NCBI RefSeq assembly: GCF_024105735.1
Contig: NZ_JAAAML010000002.1
Coordinates: forward strand, 868,001-932,000
Origin: Parahoeflea alexandrii
GTDB lineage: Bacteria > Pseudomonadota > Alphaproteobacteria > Rhizobiales > Rhizobiaceae
DNA: 64,000 nt
Direction: 5' to 3'
In this document: positions 18,169 through 27,766 of the stretch, one piece after another
Layout: each line of letters starts with the position of its first letter
Position numbering within the stretch: position 1 is the first letter of the stretch
Position numbers and translations under genes: made by a program
Notes under the pieces: generated by a model
What the model saw: only the letters and a program-made list of their open reading frames with translations
The model's database searches: none
Told to the model about the DNA's origin: nothing

Positions 18169-19494
18169 ATGCCCGCCCGGCGCCCGCAGATGATGAAGCC
18201 CAGGGGCCGCCCCCTGCAGCGACCGCTCGCCGTGGCGCTTCTTCTGCTCGGGCCGCTGATGTCCGGTTGCGCCAGCCCGCCCGAAGGTGTGCTGGCCCCC
18301 GTGGCCCAGACCGCATCGGACGCGACCGAGGTGTCGATCATGGTCGCCACCACCCGTGCGCCCTCCGACAATCCGGGCCTGCTATACTCCGGAGAGCGTG
18401 GCGCCCGCATTGATTTCAACGAAATTGTCGTCTCCATTCCGCCCGACAGCCGCCGCAAGATCGGCGAGGTCCAGTGGCCGAAGAAGATACCGCCCGATCC
18501 GGCGCGGGATTTTGCCACCCTCTCGGCCAAACAGATGGACTCGGTTGCCGAGGTGGAGGCCTGGTATGATCGCAACCGGTCGTCCAGCGGACGGTTGCTG
18601 GTGTTTGTTCACGGCTTCAACACCCGCTACGAGAGCGCGGTCTATCGCTTCGCCCAGATCGCCCATGACAGCAAGACCGACGCCACCCCGGTTATGTTCA
18701 CCTGGCCTTCGCGCGGCAATGTCTTTGACTATGGCTATGACAAGGAAAGCACCAATTACTCGCGCTCCGCACTCGAACTGCTTCTGACCGGAGCGGTGGC
18801 CGTGCCGGAGATCAAGGAAATCACGATCCTCGCCCATTCGATGGGGACCTGGCTGACGGTGGAATCTCTCAGGCAGATGGCGATCCGCAACGATGGCATC
18901 CCGGCCAAGATCAGCGACGTCATCCTCGCCTCTCCCGATCTCGACGTTGACGTCTTCCAACAGCAGATCGTCGACATGGGCGCAAAGCGGCCGAAATTTA
19001 CGGTCTTCGTCTCCAAGGATGACCGCGCCCTGACCCTGTCGCGCCGGATTTCAGGAAATGTCGACCGGCTTGGCCAGATCGACATCAGCAACCCGGTCTA
19101 TCGCGAAAGCCTCGAGCGCAGCGGGATCACGGTGCTCGATCTCTCAGCGCTGCAGGTCGGTGACAGCCTCAACCATTCGAAATTTGCCGAGAGCCCGGAA
19201 GTGGTCAGACTGCTGGGTCAGCGGTTGATCGCCGGCCAGACCGTTACCAATCAGGATGTCAGTCTTGGCACCGAACTCGGCGCGTCCGCGATCACCCTGT
19301 CCAACACCGTCGGGTCCGTGGCTGGCGCCGCGATCACTGCACCGATCGCCATTCTTGATCCCAACTCCCGCGATGCTTTCACCGCGCAATCCAGGCGTTT
19401 CGGCCAGGGTCTCGGGGCGGCGGGACTGACACCGAACCTCTCCGGCCAGTTGCCGTCCGCGCCTGAATGCGATGCCGCCCAAGATTGCCGGTAG
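18169..19494 (+). CDS. Lipoprotein alpha/beta hydrolase, DUF900 family
   Basis: This 441-residue protein starts with a lipoprotein signal ending LMSGC (lipobox near residue 35), so it is probably membrane-anchored. The DUF900 alpha/beta-hydrolase core contains LLVFVHGFNTRYESAVYRF, the nucleophile elbow AHSMGTW, an aspartate in ASPDLDVDVF and a candidate histidine in LNHSKFAE. It is likely an esterase-like enzyme of the envelope; no substrate is known. ATG at 18169 is preferred because GGAACGGAAGAG lies upstream; an earlier GTG at 18109 adds 20 residues that would spoil the signal peptide. Confidence 0.9.
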   Translation: MPARRPQMMKPRGRPLQRPLAVALLLLGPLMSGCASPPEGVLAPVAQTASDATEVSIMVATTRAPSDNPGLLYSGERGARIDFNEIVVSIPPDSRRKIGEVQWPKKIPPDPARDFATLSAKQMDSVAEVEAWYDRNRSSSGRLLVFVHGFNTRYESAVYRFAQIAHDSKTDATPVMFTWPSRGNVFDYGYDKESTNYSRSALELLLTGAVAVPEIKEITILAHSMGTWLTVESLRQMAIRNDGIPAKISDVILASPDLDVDVFQQQIVDMGAKRPKFTVFVSKDDRALTLSRRISGNVDRLGQIDISNPVYRESLERSGITVLDLSALQVGDSLNHSKFAESPEVVRLLGQRLIAGQTVTNQDVSLGTELGASAITLSNTVGSVAGAAITAPIAILDPNSRDAFTAQSRRFGQGLGAAGLTPNLSGQLPSAPECDAAQDCR

Positions 19495-19561
19495 GCGATG
19501 GCGCGGGACGGATTGCGGCGCGCTTGGGCTTTTGTTCAAGACGCCGGCCGGACAGGCCCTG

Positions 19562-20458
19562 TCAGGGAACCAGAAGCGTGCCGGCGCCATGGGCGGTGAA
19601 CAGCTCCAGCAGCACCGCATGGGCGGTCTTGCCGTTGAGGATCACCACGCCCTTCACGCCCCGCTCGATGGCTTCGATGCAGGTTTCCACCTTGGGGATC
19701 ATCCCGCCTGAAATCGTGCCGTCGGCAATCAGTGCCCGCGCTTCGCGGACGGTCAGCTCGTCAATCAGCTTGCCGTTCTTGTCGAGAACACCGGGAACAT
19801 CGGTCAGGAACAGCAGCCGTGACGCTTCGACAGCGCCCGCGATCGCGCCGGCAAAGGTGTCGGCATTGATGTTGTAGGTATGGCCGTCACGACCCGGCGC
19901 GACCGGCGCCAGAACCGGGATCATTTCCGACTTGGCGAGGAGGTCGAGCAGCGTGCGGTCGACTTCCACCGGTTCGCCGACAAAACCGAGATCGAGAACG
20001 CGCTCTATGTTGGAATCGGGATCGGTCATGGTCTTGTGCGCCTTCTCGGCGTAAACCATGTTGCCGTCCTTGCCGCACAGCCCGATGGCCCATTCGCCCT
20101 CGGCGTTGATCAGCGCGACGATCTCCTTGTTGATCGAGCCCGCCAACACCATCTCGACGATTTCGACGGTCTTCTCGTCGGTCACCCGCAAACCGCCCTC
20201 AAACCTCGATTCGATGCCCATCTTGGCGAGCATGGCGGCGATCTGCGGGCCGCCGCCATGGACCACGATCGGATTGACGCCGGATTGCTTGAGCAGGGCG
20301 ATGTCCTGCGCAAAGGCCTTGCCGAGCGCGGCATTGCCCATCGCATGTCCGCCATATTTGACCACGACCGTCTTGTTCTCGTAGCGCTGCATGAAAGGCA
20401 GCGCCTCGGCGAGCAGGCGGGCCTGTGTGGCGGCGTCGCCGCTTGGAGTGTCAGACAT
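19562..20458 (-). CDS. argB: Acetylglutamate kinase
   Basis: This 298-residue enzyme phosphorylates N-acetylglutamate in arginine synthesis. KYGGHAMG (about residue 30) and [16 protein letters not shown] (about residue 65) are the nucleotide/substrate-binding glycine loops, and [15 protein letters not shown] and [10 protein letters not shown] are also family motifs. ATG at 20458 gives the normal length; the frame is open to 20497. In related genomes argB lies close to the nucleotidase and engB genes, as here. It stands alone transcriptionally, with no other arg gene in the window. Confidence 0.95.
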   Translation of the reverse strand: MSDTPSGDAATQARLLAEALPFMQRYENKTVVVKYGGHAMGNAALGKAFAQDIALLKQSGVNPIVVHGGGPQIAAMLAKMGIESRFEGGLRVTDEKTVEIVEMVLAGSINKEIVALINAEGEWAIGLCGKDGNMVYAEKAHKTMTDPDSNIERVLDLGFVGEPVEVDRTLLDLLAKSEMIPVLAPVAPGRDGHTYNINADTFAGAIAGAVEASRLLFLTDVPGVLDKNGKLIDELTVREARALIADGTISGGMIPKVETCIEAIERGVKGVVILNGKTAHAVLLELFTAHGAGTLLVP

Positions 20459-20668
20459 TGGCGTGGCGTCCCGGTTTTGATTGCGCGCAGGCGACAAAAG
20501 GTCCGGCGCTGTTTAGCTCCAATCCGGCCCGGCTTCAATAACTGGTTCAAACATTGCGCCAGCCGGCCCGAAACCGTGCAACCCCGCCTGCAATTTCGCC
20601 GTATAGGGTTTCAGGATTTCAGGAAACTGCTATCTGTTGGGTGAACCTGCGGAGAAACCGAAGCTGTT

Positions 20669-21208
20669 ATGAGTCAAGAATTACTCTCGGAATTGATCGC
20701 GCGCACCGCGCTGGGTGACCGCAAGGCGTTTTCTGCACTCTATGATGAGACCAACGCGAAACTATTTGGCGTCGCCCTGCGTATTCTAAAGGACAGGGCC
20801 CAGGCTGAGGATGCGATTCAGGAGGTCTATGTCCGCATCTGGCGACGCGCTGGCAGTTTCAGGGCGGAGCAGGCTTCGGCCATGGCGTGGCTTGTCACGA
20901 TCGCCCGCAATCAGGCGATCGACCTGATCCGAAGCCGTCAGCCTGCGACGCTGGAGTATGACGATGCGCCGGAAATCGCCGATGCGGCGCCGGATCCGGA
21001 GGCCCGCGCGATGCTGAGCGGTGAAGCGCGGCGCATTGACGGGTGCCTGGGCGAGCTGGAGGAAAACAAGGCTGCCGCGGTCGTGGCGGCCTATGTGGAG
21101 GGGTTGAGTTATCAGGAGCTGGCCGACCGCAACGCGGTGCCGCTCAACACAATGCGAACCTGGCTGCGGCGCAGCCTGATGAAACTGAGAGAGTGCTTGA
21201 ACCGATGA
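20669..21208 (+). CDS. ECF-family RNA polymerase sigma factor
   Basis: This 179-residue sigma-70 family protein has region 2 at about residues 20-90 (AFSALYDETNAKLFGVALRIL, DAIQEVYVRIWRR) and region 4 at about 120-175 (EGLSYQELADRNAVPLNTMRTWLRRSLMKLRECL). Regions 1 and 3 are absent, as in ECF factors. The stop overlaps the anti-sigma gene start in ATGA form, so the two are translationally coupled and the anti-sigma probably holds it inactive at the membrane. Fasciclin and MsrB genes follow and are likely targets, which suggests an oxidative or envelope stress signal. The promoter it recognises could not be identified. Confidence 0.93.
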   Translation: MSQELLSELIARTALGDRKAFSALYDETNAKLFGVALRILKDRAQAEDAIQEVYVRIWRRAGSFRAEQASAMAWLVTIARNQAIDLIRSRQPATLEYDDAPEIADAAPDPEARAMLSGEARRIDGCLGELEENKAAAVVAAYVEGLSYQELADRNAVPLNTMRTWLRRSLMKLRECLNR

Positions 21209-21909
21209 GTAGCGGTGCGCAAATCCCCGACGACAATGCCCTGGCCGGCGAATATGTGCTTGGCGTGCTGCCGCTCGCCGAGCGCCGCATGGTCGAGGAG
21301 CGCATGGCCCGCGACAGTCAATTCGCGGGGCTGGTGATCTCGTGGCAGGCTGATCTTTCAAATCTCGACGATGCCTACACGCCGGAAAGCCCGCCACAGG
21401 GCGTCAAGGCGCGGATCGACGCGCGCCTGTTTGCCGAAGCCGCCAGGCCGGCAGGCGGCTTGTGGGGCTCGCTGGTCTTCTGGCGCGGTCTTGCCTTTGC
21501 CTCGGTTGCCGCTGCGGCCGCATTTGGCATCTATACCAGCAATCTGGCAGGGCCTGCCGGTCGCGGTGCGCAGCCATCGCTAGTTGCCGAGCTGGGCGCT
21601 CCCGGAAGCTCCGTCGGCCTGATTGCCGCCCTCGACCCGGCGGACGGCGCCTTCACCATCACTCCCGCAGCGTTCTCGCCCGATGACGGCAAGTCGCTCG
21701 AGTTGTGGCTGGTGGAAGGCGAGGGGGCTCAGCCGGTTTCGCTGGGCCTGGTGCCGGCTGATGGCGGCCGCCTGGTTCTCGATCAGGGCCTGGTCAGCAA
21801 GATCTCCGACGGCGCCCTGCTTGCTGTCAGCGTGGAGCCATTGGGTGGCTCGCCGACTGGCGAGGTCACCGGTCCTGTCGTGCTGTCGGGACCTCTTGGC
21901 AGAAAATAA
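21205..21909 (+). CDS. RskA-type membrane anti-sigma factor
   Basis: This 234-residue protein has an N-terminal cytoplasmic sigma-binding region (about residues 1-80, DDNALAGEYVLGVLPLAERR), one membrane helix (about 88-108) and a periplasmic RskA domain (about 130-230). The last contains SLELWLVEGEG and GRLVLDQGLVSKISDGALLAVSVEP. It should sequester the ECF factor encoded just upstream, with which it overlaps by four bases. No zinc-binding HxxxCxxC motif is seen, so it is not a ZAS anti-sigma of the ChrR/RsrA type. The signal sensed is unknown. Confidence 0.92.
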   Translation: MSSGAQIPDDNALAGEYVLGVLPLAERRMVEERMARDSQFAGLVISWQADLSNLDDAYTPESPPQGVKARIDARLFAEAARPAGGLWGSLVFWRGLAFASVAAAAAFGIYTSNLAGPAGRGAQPSLVAELGAPGSSVGLIAALDPADGAFTITPAAFSPDDGKSLELWLVEGEGAQPVSLGLVPADGGRLVLDQGLVSKISDGALLAVSVEPLGGSPTGEVTGPVVLSGPLGRK

Positions 21910-21957
21910 TCCCGGCATCCGAAACTTTTTCCGAATGCCTCCCGTCTTCCTCTTTAA

Positions 21958-21980
21958 CCGCCGCAGCAAAGATGCGGCGG
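21958..21980 (+). other. Intergenic hairpin between anti-sigma and fasciclin genes
   Basis: CCGCCGCA (21958-21965) pairs with TGCGGCGG (21973-21980) across a seven-base loop. It has no T-run, so it is a poor terminator and more likely an RNA stability or partial attenuation element between the two genes. Confidence 0.5.
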
Positions 21981-22029
21981 GTGAACAAGGCCCGGATGAT
22001 CCGGCCTGAAAACACAAAAGAGGCTGATT

Positions 22030-22596
22030 ATGAAAAATACTCTTCGCTCCATTGCTGCAGCAGCAGTCCTTTTCTCCGGCGCAAGCCTGGCCATTGCCGC
22101 AAGTCATGGCGGAAACAAGATGGTCGGCGGCGCCGAAATGTTCCCCGACAAGAACATCGTCGAAAACGCCGTCAACTCTGCCGATCACACCACACTGGTT
22201 GCTGCGGTCAAGGCCGCGGGCCTCGTCGACACGCTGATGGGCGAAGGTCCGTTCACCGTCTTCGCACCCACCAACGCAGCCTTTTCCGCGCTGCCGGATG
22301 GCACTGTCGACACCCTGCTGAAGCCTGAGAACAAGGACCAGCTGACCAAGGTTCTGACCTGTCATGTTGTTGCCGCCGACGCGATGTCTGAAGCGATCAT
22401 GAAGATGGTTGACGATGATGGCGGCGCGCATCCGGTCAAGACTGTGGGCGGCTGCATGCTCAGCGTTACCTACCAGGGTGACAAGATCATGATCGAGGAC
22501 GAAACCGGTGCTGTGGCCAATGTCACCATTGCCGATGTCGACCAGTCGAACGGCGTTATTCACGTCATCGACAAGGTGCTTCTGCCCAAGGGCTGA
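22030..22596 (+). CDS. Exported fasciclin-domain protein
   Basis: This 188-residue secreted or periplasmic protein has a signal peptide (about residues 1-24, cleavage after IAA). One fasciclin (FAS1) domain follows, with the diagnostic GPFTVFAPTNAAFSALP and the late motif NGVIHVIDKVLLP. An insertion with two cysteines (LTCHV, GGCML) is present; they could form a disulfide. FAS1 proteins mediate adhesion or protein contact. It follows the ECF sigma/anti-sigma pair in the same direction, a frequent arrangement in alphaproteobacteria, and is probably a target of that sigma. Confidence 0.92.
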   Translation: MKNTLRSIAAAAVLFSGASLAIAASHGGNKMVGGAEMFPDKNIVENAVNSADHTTLVAAVKAAGLVDTLMGEGPFTVFAPTNAAFSALPDGTVDTLLKPENKDQLTKVLTCHVVAADAMSEAIMKMVDDDGGAHPVKTVGGCMLSVTYQGDKIMIEDETGAVANVTIADVDQSNGVIHVIDKVLLPKG

Positions 22597-22625
22597 ACCT
22601 GAACCCCGGCTTCCCCGAGGCTGCG

Positions 22626-22668
22626 GCGTGGCACGCCACCCCCTGATAAAGACACAGGCGTGTCACGC
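22626..22668. other. Inverted repeat between fasciclin and msrB genes
   Basis: A 12-bp arm at 22626-22637 pairs with 22657-22668 with one G-U pair, around a 19-base loop. It follows the fasciclin stop and has no T-run. It could slow or partly end transcription before msrB, which has its own strong ribosome site at 22772-22783. Confidence 0.5.
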
Positions 22669-22783
22669 CAGGCCGACCTCTCGCCCTTAGGGGCGGGGGG
22701 GCACCTCACAGGCAAGTGAAAACATGTGGTTGGCCTTTGTCCGAGAGCCACCCTAGGTTCAGATCACCAAAAGGAGAAACACG

Positions 22784-23290
22784 ATGACGACGAAGACAGA
22801 ATTGAGCCGCCGCGCGCTTTTGACTGCCGGCGTTGCCGGAGTGGCCCTGTCGGTGTTTGGCCGATGGACCCCTGCGACCGCGTCGGAAGGCTCATTCGAA
22901 ATCACGCTCAGTGAAGCGGAATGGCGCGATCGCCTGACGCCCGAACAGTTTGCCATACTGCGCGAGGAAGACACCGAGCGTCCATTTACCAGCGCACTCA
23001 ACTACGAGAAGCGAAAAGGCATGTTTCATTGCGCCGGCTGTGATCTTCCGGTCTATTCGTCGGAAACCAAGTTTGACAGCGGCACCGGCTGGCCGAGTTT
23101 CTGGGAGGCCGAGGACAATGCCGTGCGCACCAAGGAGGACCGGTCGCTGTTCTCGGTACGCACCGAAGTCCATTGCCGCCGCTGCGGTGGCCATTTCGGC
23201 CATATCTTTGATGACGGCCCGCCGCCGACGGGCAAGCGTCACTGCATCAACGGTTTTGCCCTGACCTTCAAACCGGCCGGCAATGACTGA
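22784..23290 (+). CDS. msrB: Tat-exported peptide-methionine (R)-S-oxide reductase
   Basis: This 168-residue MsrB domain reduces methionine-R-sulfoxide in proteins. The N terminus SRRALLTAGVAG is a twin-arginine signal, so the enzyme is probably periplasmic, unlike most MsrB, which are cytosolic. The two zinc CxxC pairs are C83/C86 and C131/C134, and the substrate motif GWPSF and the catalytic C154 in KRHCIN are all present. The usual tyrosine before the catalytic cysteine is histidine here. It lies after the ECF/anti-sigma/fasciclin set, suggesting envelope repair of oxidised proteins. The reductant in the periplasm is not evident. Confidence 0.93.
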   Translation: MTTKTELSRRALLTAGVAGVALSVFGRWTPATASEGSFEITLSEAEWRDRLTPEQFAILREEDTERPFTSALNYEKRKGMFHCAGCDLPVYSSETKFDSGTGWPSFWEAEDNAVRTKEDRSLFSVRTEVHCRRCGGHFGHIFDDGPPPTGKRHCINGFALTFKPAGND

Positions 23291-23301
23291 GAACGGATGT
23301 G

Positions 23302-23979
23302 TTAAAGCGTGATCGCAAGAGCGATCGCGGTTCGCAGCTCGGAAATGCCTTCGCCCTTTTCGGACGAGGTGGCGATCACTTCCGGATAGGCCGCCGGCCG
23401 GCGCTTGAGCGCCGAAAGGGTTTCGGAGATCAGCCGTGGCACGCCCGCGGCCTTGATCTTGTCGGTCTTGGTCAGAACCACCTGATAGGACATCGCCGCC
23501 TTGTCGAGCAGGTCCATCACGCCCTCGTCGTTCTTCTTCAATCCGTGGCGCGAATCGATCAGCAGGTAGACCCGCTTCAGGGTCGACCGGCCGCGCATGT
23601 AGTCGAACACCAGCTTGGTCCACAGGTCGACCTGGTCCTTCGGCGCTTTTGCGTAGCCGTAACCGGGCATGTCGACCAGCGCCATTGGTGGCAGATCACC
23701 CTCATCGCCTGAATAGCCCGATGGAACGAAATAGTTCAGCTCCTGGGTCCGGCCCGGCGTGTTCGACGTCCGTGCAAGCCCGTTGACACCGACCAGCGCG
23801 TTGATCAGCGAGGACTTGCCCACGTTGGAACGACCGGCAAAAGCAATCTCCGGCGGCCCTTCAGGCGGCAGGAATTTCAGTGAAGGCACGCCGCGAATGA
23901 ACACCCACGGCTTGGAAAACAGCGTCGCCGAGAGCTCCTTGGCAGCTTGCATTGCCGGATCTGCGGACAGTTGGGTCAT
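23302..23979 (-). CDS. engB: Ribosome biogenesis GTPase EngB (YsxC/YihA)
   Basis: This 225-residue TrmE-Era-like GTPase is needed for assembly of the large ribosomal subunit. GTPase motifs are clear: G1 [10 protein letters not shown]2 region [10 protein letters not shown]3 [13 protein letters not shown]4 TKTDK and G5 [11 protein letters not shown] at 23979 begins [10 protein letters not shown]; the frame stays open to 24117, but that part lies inside yidC. It is transcribed after yidC with a 20-base gap. The msrB gene converges 12 bases away. Confidence 0.95.
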   Translation of the reverse strand: MTQLSADPAMQAAKELSATLFSKPWVFIRGVPSLKFLPPEGPPEIAFAGRSNVGKSSLINALVGVNGLARTSNTPGRTQELNYFVPSGYSGDEGDLPPMALVDMPGYGYAKAPKDQVDLWTKLVFDYMRGRSTLKRVYLLIDSRHGLKKNDEGVMDLLDKAAMSYQVVLTKTDKIKAAGVPRLISETLSALKRRPAAYPEVIATSSEKGEGISELRTAIALAITL

Positions 23980-23999
23980 CGCTCCGGCCTCCGCGCCGT

Positions 24000-25817
24000 T
24001 CAGCTGGTCTTGTTCTTGGGCTTGAACAGTGCCCTGAGATTGTCCCAAAGCTCGATCTTGGCGCCCTGGCGCTTCATGATCACACCCTGCTGGAGCACCG
24101 ACAGCGTGTTGTTCCATGCCCAGTAGATCACCAGACCGGCCGGGAAGGTGGCCAGCATGAAGGTGAAGACCACAGGCATCCAGGTGAAGATCATCGCCTG
24201 GGTGGGATCCGGAGGCGTCGGGTTCATCCGCATCTGGATGAACATGGTGATGCCCATGATCAGCGGCCAGATGCCGATCATCAGGAACGTCGGCACATCA
24301 TAGGGCAGCAGGCCGAACAGGTTGAAGATCGAGGTCGGATCGGGCGCCGACAGGTCCTGGATCCAGCCGAAAAACGGCGCGTGACGCATTTCGATGGTGA
24401 CGTAAAGCACCTTGTAGAGCGCAAAAAATACCGGGATCTGCAACAGCACCGGCCAGCAGCCGGCCACCGGGTTGATCTTTTCCTTCTTGTAGAGCTCCAT
24501 CATGCCTTGCTGCAGCGCCATCTTGTCGTCGCCGTGCTTGGCCTTGAGCTCTTCGAGCTTGGGCTGAACCTTTTTCATGTTGGCCATCGACACATAGGAC
24601 TTGTTGGCCAGCGGGAAGAAGATGAGTTTCACCACAACGGTGGTGGCCAGGATCGCAAGGCCGAAGTTGCCGAACAGCTTGTAGAGGTAGTCGATCAGCC
24701 AGAACATCGGCTTGGTTATGAAGTAGAACCAGCCCCAGTCGATCATCAGGTCGAAATTGAGAATATTGTACTGATCCTGGTAGCCTTCGATGATCGGGAC
24801 CTGCTTGGCGCCTGCGAAGACCAGCGTGGTCGAGGTGGCGCTGCCGCCCGGTGCGATTGCCATTGCATCTGACTTGAAGTCCGACTGGTAGCGGGCGCGC
24901 CCGTCGGTGAAGTGGGCAAAACGGGTCTCGAAACCGGAGCCCTGTGGCGGGATCAGCGCTGCCGCCCAGTACTTGTCGGTGATGCCCATCCAGCCCGCAG
25001 TTGCCTTGGCGACGCTGATGACCGGGGTGTCTTCGACATCGGAATAGTCGATTTCCTGCAGGCCTTCTTCGCCGACGACGCCGATCAGGCCCTCGTGAAG
25101 TACGTAGATGCCCTGGGTCTTGGGCTTGAAGAACCGCGTTACCCGGCCGTAGCCGGCAACCGATGCGGCTTCATCGCCAGTGTTGGTGATCGTGTCTTCG
25201 AAGTTGAACAGCGAATGCTCATCGACTGAAATGACACGCGTGAACACCAGGCCTTCGCCATTGTCATAGGTCAGCGTGACCGGCGTGGTCGGCGTCAGGG
25301 TCTGTCCTGGAGCGGCGGTCCAGACCGTGTTGGGACCAGGAGCCGGGCCCGACTGCGCATCGGCAATGAAGCCGACTTCGGCAAAATAGCCGTTGGCCAT
25401 GGCCGCGGGGCTGAACAGCGTGATGATCGGGCTCTCGGGATCAATCGTTTCGCGGTATTCCTTGAGCAGCACGTCGTCGATGCGGGCGCCGGACAGGTTG
25501 ATCGACCCGGTGATCGACGGTGTGTCGATGCTGATCCGGTCGGTCTGGGCGAGTACATCCTCGCGCGACAGGCCCGCGGCCTGCGTGATCGTTCCGGGAA
25601 CTGCCGCATCGCTGCCGGGCGCCGAGCCGCTCACCGCGCCGGGAGTGACCGCACCGCCGGTGCCAGCTGCAGGGGCTTGCGCCGCCTGCTCGGCCTGAAG
25701 CGCTTCCGCCGCGAGACGTTCGCGTTCGATCTTCGGACTGACATAGAGGAATTGCCAGGCAATCAGGACAAGCACCGACAAGAGAATTGCGACGAAATAA
25801 TTGCGATTGTTTTCCAT
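24000..25817 (-). CDS. yidC: Membrane protein insertase YidC
   Basis: This 605-residue insertase places proteins in the inner membrane alone or with Sec. It starts with a membrane helix ([19 protein letters not shown]) and a large periplasmic domain to about residue 350. The conserved five-helix core follows, including [50 protein letters not shown] and the C-terminal helix [18 protein letters not shown]. The linker after the first helix is alanine/glycine rich, as usual. ATG at 25817 is chosen over GTG at 25820. It lies three bases downstream of rnpA in the standard rpmH-rnpA-yidC-engB order. Confidence 0.97.
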   Translation of the reverse strand: MENNRNYFVAILLSVLVLIAWQFLYVSPKIERERLAAEALQAEQAAQAPAAGTGGAVTPGAVSGSAPGSDAAVPGTITQAAGLSREDVLAQTDRISIDTPSITGSINLSGARIDDVLLKEYRETIDPESPIITLFSPAAMANGYFAEVGFIADAQSGPAPGPNTVWTAAPGQTLTPTTPVTLTYDNGEGLVFTRVISVDEHSLFNFEDTITNTGDEAASVAGYGRVTRFFKPKTQGIYVLHEGLIGVVGEEGLQEIDYSDVEDTPVISVAKATAGWMGITDKYWAAALIPPQGSGFETRFAHFTDGRARYQSDFKSDAMAIAPGGSATSTTLVFAGAKQVPIIEGYQDQYNILNFDLMIDWGWFYFITKPMFWLIDYLYKLFGNFGLAILATTVVVKLIFFPLANKSYVSMANMKKVQPKLEELKAKHGDDKMALQQGMMELYKKEKINPVAGCWPVLLQIPVFFALYKVLYVTIEMRHAPFFGWIQDLSAPDPTSIFNLFGLLPYDVPTFLMIGIWPLIMGITMFIQMRMNPTPPDPTQAMIFTWMPVVFTFMLATFPAGLVIYWAWNNTLSVLQQGVIMKRQGAKIELWDNLRALFKPKNKTS

Positions 25818-25820
25818 CAC

Positions 25821-26243
25821 TCAATCCTGATGTTCAGGCCTAGGCTGCCTGTTGGTCTGGTGTTGTCCGTTACGCCGGGCGGCGCCGGCGTGCGTCTGTT
25901 GAGGCCGTTTCTGTCTGTCGGCTTCCTTCACCCGCTCGGTGAGCGCGGTGATCAGTCCGGCAAACGGCGCGCCGAGCGTATCCCTGCGTGCGACCACCAC
26001 ATAGTCATGTCCGGGCTTGAATGGAACCCCTGCCATTTGCCGCACGACTTCTCTGAGGCGTCGACGCATGCGGTTGCGCTCGACCGAATTGCCCTGCTTC
26101 TTAGTCACCGTAAAACCGATGCGGGCGGGCTGGTCGGGAGCGCCTCGATCGAGGGTTTCGAGCAGGAAATAGGGGCCGCGCAGGCGTTTTCCCTTCTGCA
26201 CGGCGAGGAAATCCGGCCGGGTTTTAAGCCGCCCGGGTTTCAT
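25821..26243 (-). CDS. rnpA: Ribonuclease P protein component
   Basis: This 140-residue basic protein is the protein subunit of RNase P, which matures tRNA 5' ends together with its RNA. The signature is [23 protein letters not shown] with the RNR core, preceded by the N-terminal [11 protein letters not shown]. The C-terminal 25 residues are basic, glutamine/arginine-rich and poorly conserved. ATG at 26243 starts MKPGRL; GTG at 26264 is a longer alternative. It lies between rpmH and yidC. The RNA component is not in the window. Confidence 0.95.
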   Translation of the reverse strand: MKPGRLKTRPDFLAVQKGKRLRGPYFLLETLDRGAPDQPARIGFTVTKKQGNSVERNRMRRRLREVVRQMAGVPFKPGHDYVVVARRDTLGAPFAGLITALTERVKEADRQKRPQQTHAGAARRNGQHQTNRQPRPEHQD

Positions 26244-26299
26244 GATGGTATCGTCCTGTGCCACGCGATCGTAGTCCTTCGCGGGCCCGTCGCCAGCGC

Positions 26300-26437
26300 T
26301 TAGGCCGACAGACGATTGCGCCCGCGGGCGCGGCGAGCCTGGATGACCTTGCGGCCGCCCTTGGTTGCCATGCGTGCACGGAAACCGTGACGCCGCTTGC
26401 GAACAAGCTTGGATGGTTGGTAAGTACGCTTTGGCAT
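26300..26437 (-). CDS. rpmH: 50S ribosomal protein L34
   Basis: Reading the minus strand from ATG at 26437 gives 45 residues. The N terminus is [11 protein letters not shown], the middle is [18 protein letters not shown], and the end is [10 protein letters not shown], a complete L34. The gene is short and very basic, as expected. It heads the rpmH-rnpA-yidC-engB cluster, and a good sigma-70 promoter lies about 105 bases upstream at 26543-26572. The spacing to rnpA is 56 bases. Confidence 0.97.
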   Translation of the reverse strand: MPKRTYQPSKLVRKRRHGFRARMATKGGRKVIQARRARGRNRLSA

Positions 26438-26787
26438 TTATTTTAATACCGCGGTGTGCGGCCCTTCTTGGAACATCTTGGTTTGGGTGTTCAGTCCGTC
26501 AAAACACGCTCCCGGAAACCGGAAGCTTCCACGGACGAGCGGCTTATAGGCGCGATCGGGGCCAAAAGTCAATGAGCCCTCCGCCGTCGCCGCACGCCAG
26601 TACGGCTTGCCGCGCAAGGTCTGAGCGCATTTTCATTGCATCCGAAGCCGCTTCTGGCGGGATGCACTCCGCTCACGTCCGTTCACAAGCCGGTGACATT
26701 GCGGCTCAGGTGGTTGCCTCGGCTCGCAACCTGCACCAAGTCCTTGTCAGCAATACCGCGCCGCCTAGAACCTGGGAAGCCGAAACC
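26438..26787. other. 350-base divergent intergenic region
   Basis: The region separates rpmH (minus) from the DUF547 gene (plus). It holds the rpmH promoter at 26543-26572 and a leader of about 100 bases. The frame of the DUF547 gene stays open to 26365, but those residues lack family features and cross the rpmH promoter. No other gene is seen. Confidence 0.7.
26543..26572 (-). promoter_or_regulatory. Sigma-70 promoter of rpmH
   Basis: On the minus strand, TTGACT (26567-26572) and TATAAG (26543-26548) stand 18 bases apart, close to the housekeeping consensus. They lie about 105 bases before the rpmH start, which implies an untranslated leader of about 100 bases. Confidence 0.8.
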
Positions 26788-27597
26788 ATGACCCTTGATC
26801 GCCGCACTCTTCTCATCGGATCTGCAAGCCTTGCCGCAACAACCGCGTTTGGACCCGTACCCGCACTCGCAGCCATGACCGGTTTCAGACCAAAAGGGCA
26901 GGCGGGGGTCGACCATGCGGCCTTTGACGCGCTTCTCAAGGCTTTGGTCAAGCCGGATGCCAGTGGCTACAACCGGGTCGATTATCGCGGCGTAAAGGCC
27001 AATCTGGCCTCCCTGCGCGCCTACATTGCCGCTTTGGAGGCGGTCAATCCGGTATCCCTGTCCCGCAACGAGGCCCACGCCTACTGGATCAACCTCTACA
27101 ACGCCAAGACCCTTGAGATCGTGGCGGAGGCCTATCCGGTGACTTCGATCAAGAAGATCAATCTGGGAGGTTCGTTCCTGTTTGGCTCTGGCCCCTGGAA
27201 AGCCAAGGTCATTACAGTCAACGCAACCGAGCTGTCGCTTGACGATGTCGAGCACGAGATCGTCCGTGCCCTTTTCAATGATCCGATGTCCCACTACGGG
27301 CTCAACTGCGCTTCCTATTCCTGTCCCAACCTTGCCACCCGCGCCTTCACCGGTGCCAATGTCGATGCGCTTCTGCGCGTCAACGCGGTGGACTATGTCA
27401 ACCATCCCCGCGGCGTGGCGGTCGACAGCGGACGCATCACGGCCTCGAAGATCTACTCCTGGTATGCGGGTGATTTCGGTGGCAAGGGCCGGCTCAAGGA
27501 ACACTGGATGTCACTGGCCGAACCGCAGAAGGCGGCACGGATCGCCTCCGCCTCCATTTCAGGTTATGACTACGACTGGAGCATCAACGCGCTTTAG
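26788..27597 (+). CDS. DUF547 protein with Tat signal
   Basis: This 269-residue protein starts MTLDRRTLLIGSASLAA, a twin-arginine signal ending near PALA (residue 29), so it is probably exported folded. The rest is a DUF547 domain with the typical EAHAYWINLYNAKTLEIVA, DVEHEIVRALFNDPMSHYGLNCAS and CASYSCPNL segments. The function of DUF547 is unknown. ATG at 26788 is chosen because the Tat signal then lies at the N terminus; the open frame extends upstream to 26365. The TVP38 gene begins 169 bases further on. Confidence 0.9.
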   Translation: MTLDRRTLLIGSASLAATTAFGPVPALAAMTGFRPKGQAGVDHAAFDALLKALVKPDASGYNRVDYRGVKANLASLRAYIAALEAVNPVSLSRNEAHAYWINLYNAKTLEIVAEAYPVTSIKKINLGGSFLFGSGPWKAKVITVNATELSLDDVEHEIVRALFNDPMSHYGLNCASYSCPNLATRAFTGANVDALLRVNAVDYVNHPRGVAVDSGRITASKIYSWYAGDFGGKGRLKEHWMSLAEPQKAARIASASISGYDYDWSINAL

Positions 27598-27766
27598 GCC
27601 TGATGACGCCGCTCTCACGCTGCCGTGAGATTTAAGCGTTCCGGGCTCACGCGAGTTTGGGAAATGGCGAGGCATTGTCATTGGCGGTGGAGGCCGCAGT
27701 CTTCTATTCATGCTTCAGGCAAACCCGACGGCAAGCAAGCAGCCGCAACAAACCTGGAGATCCCGC

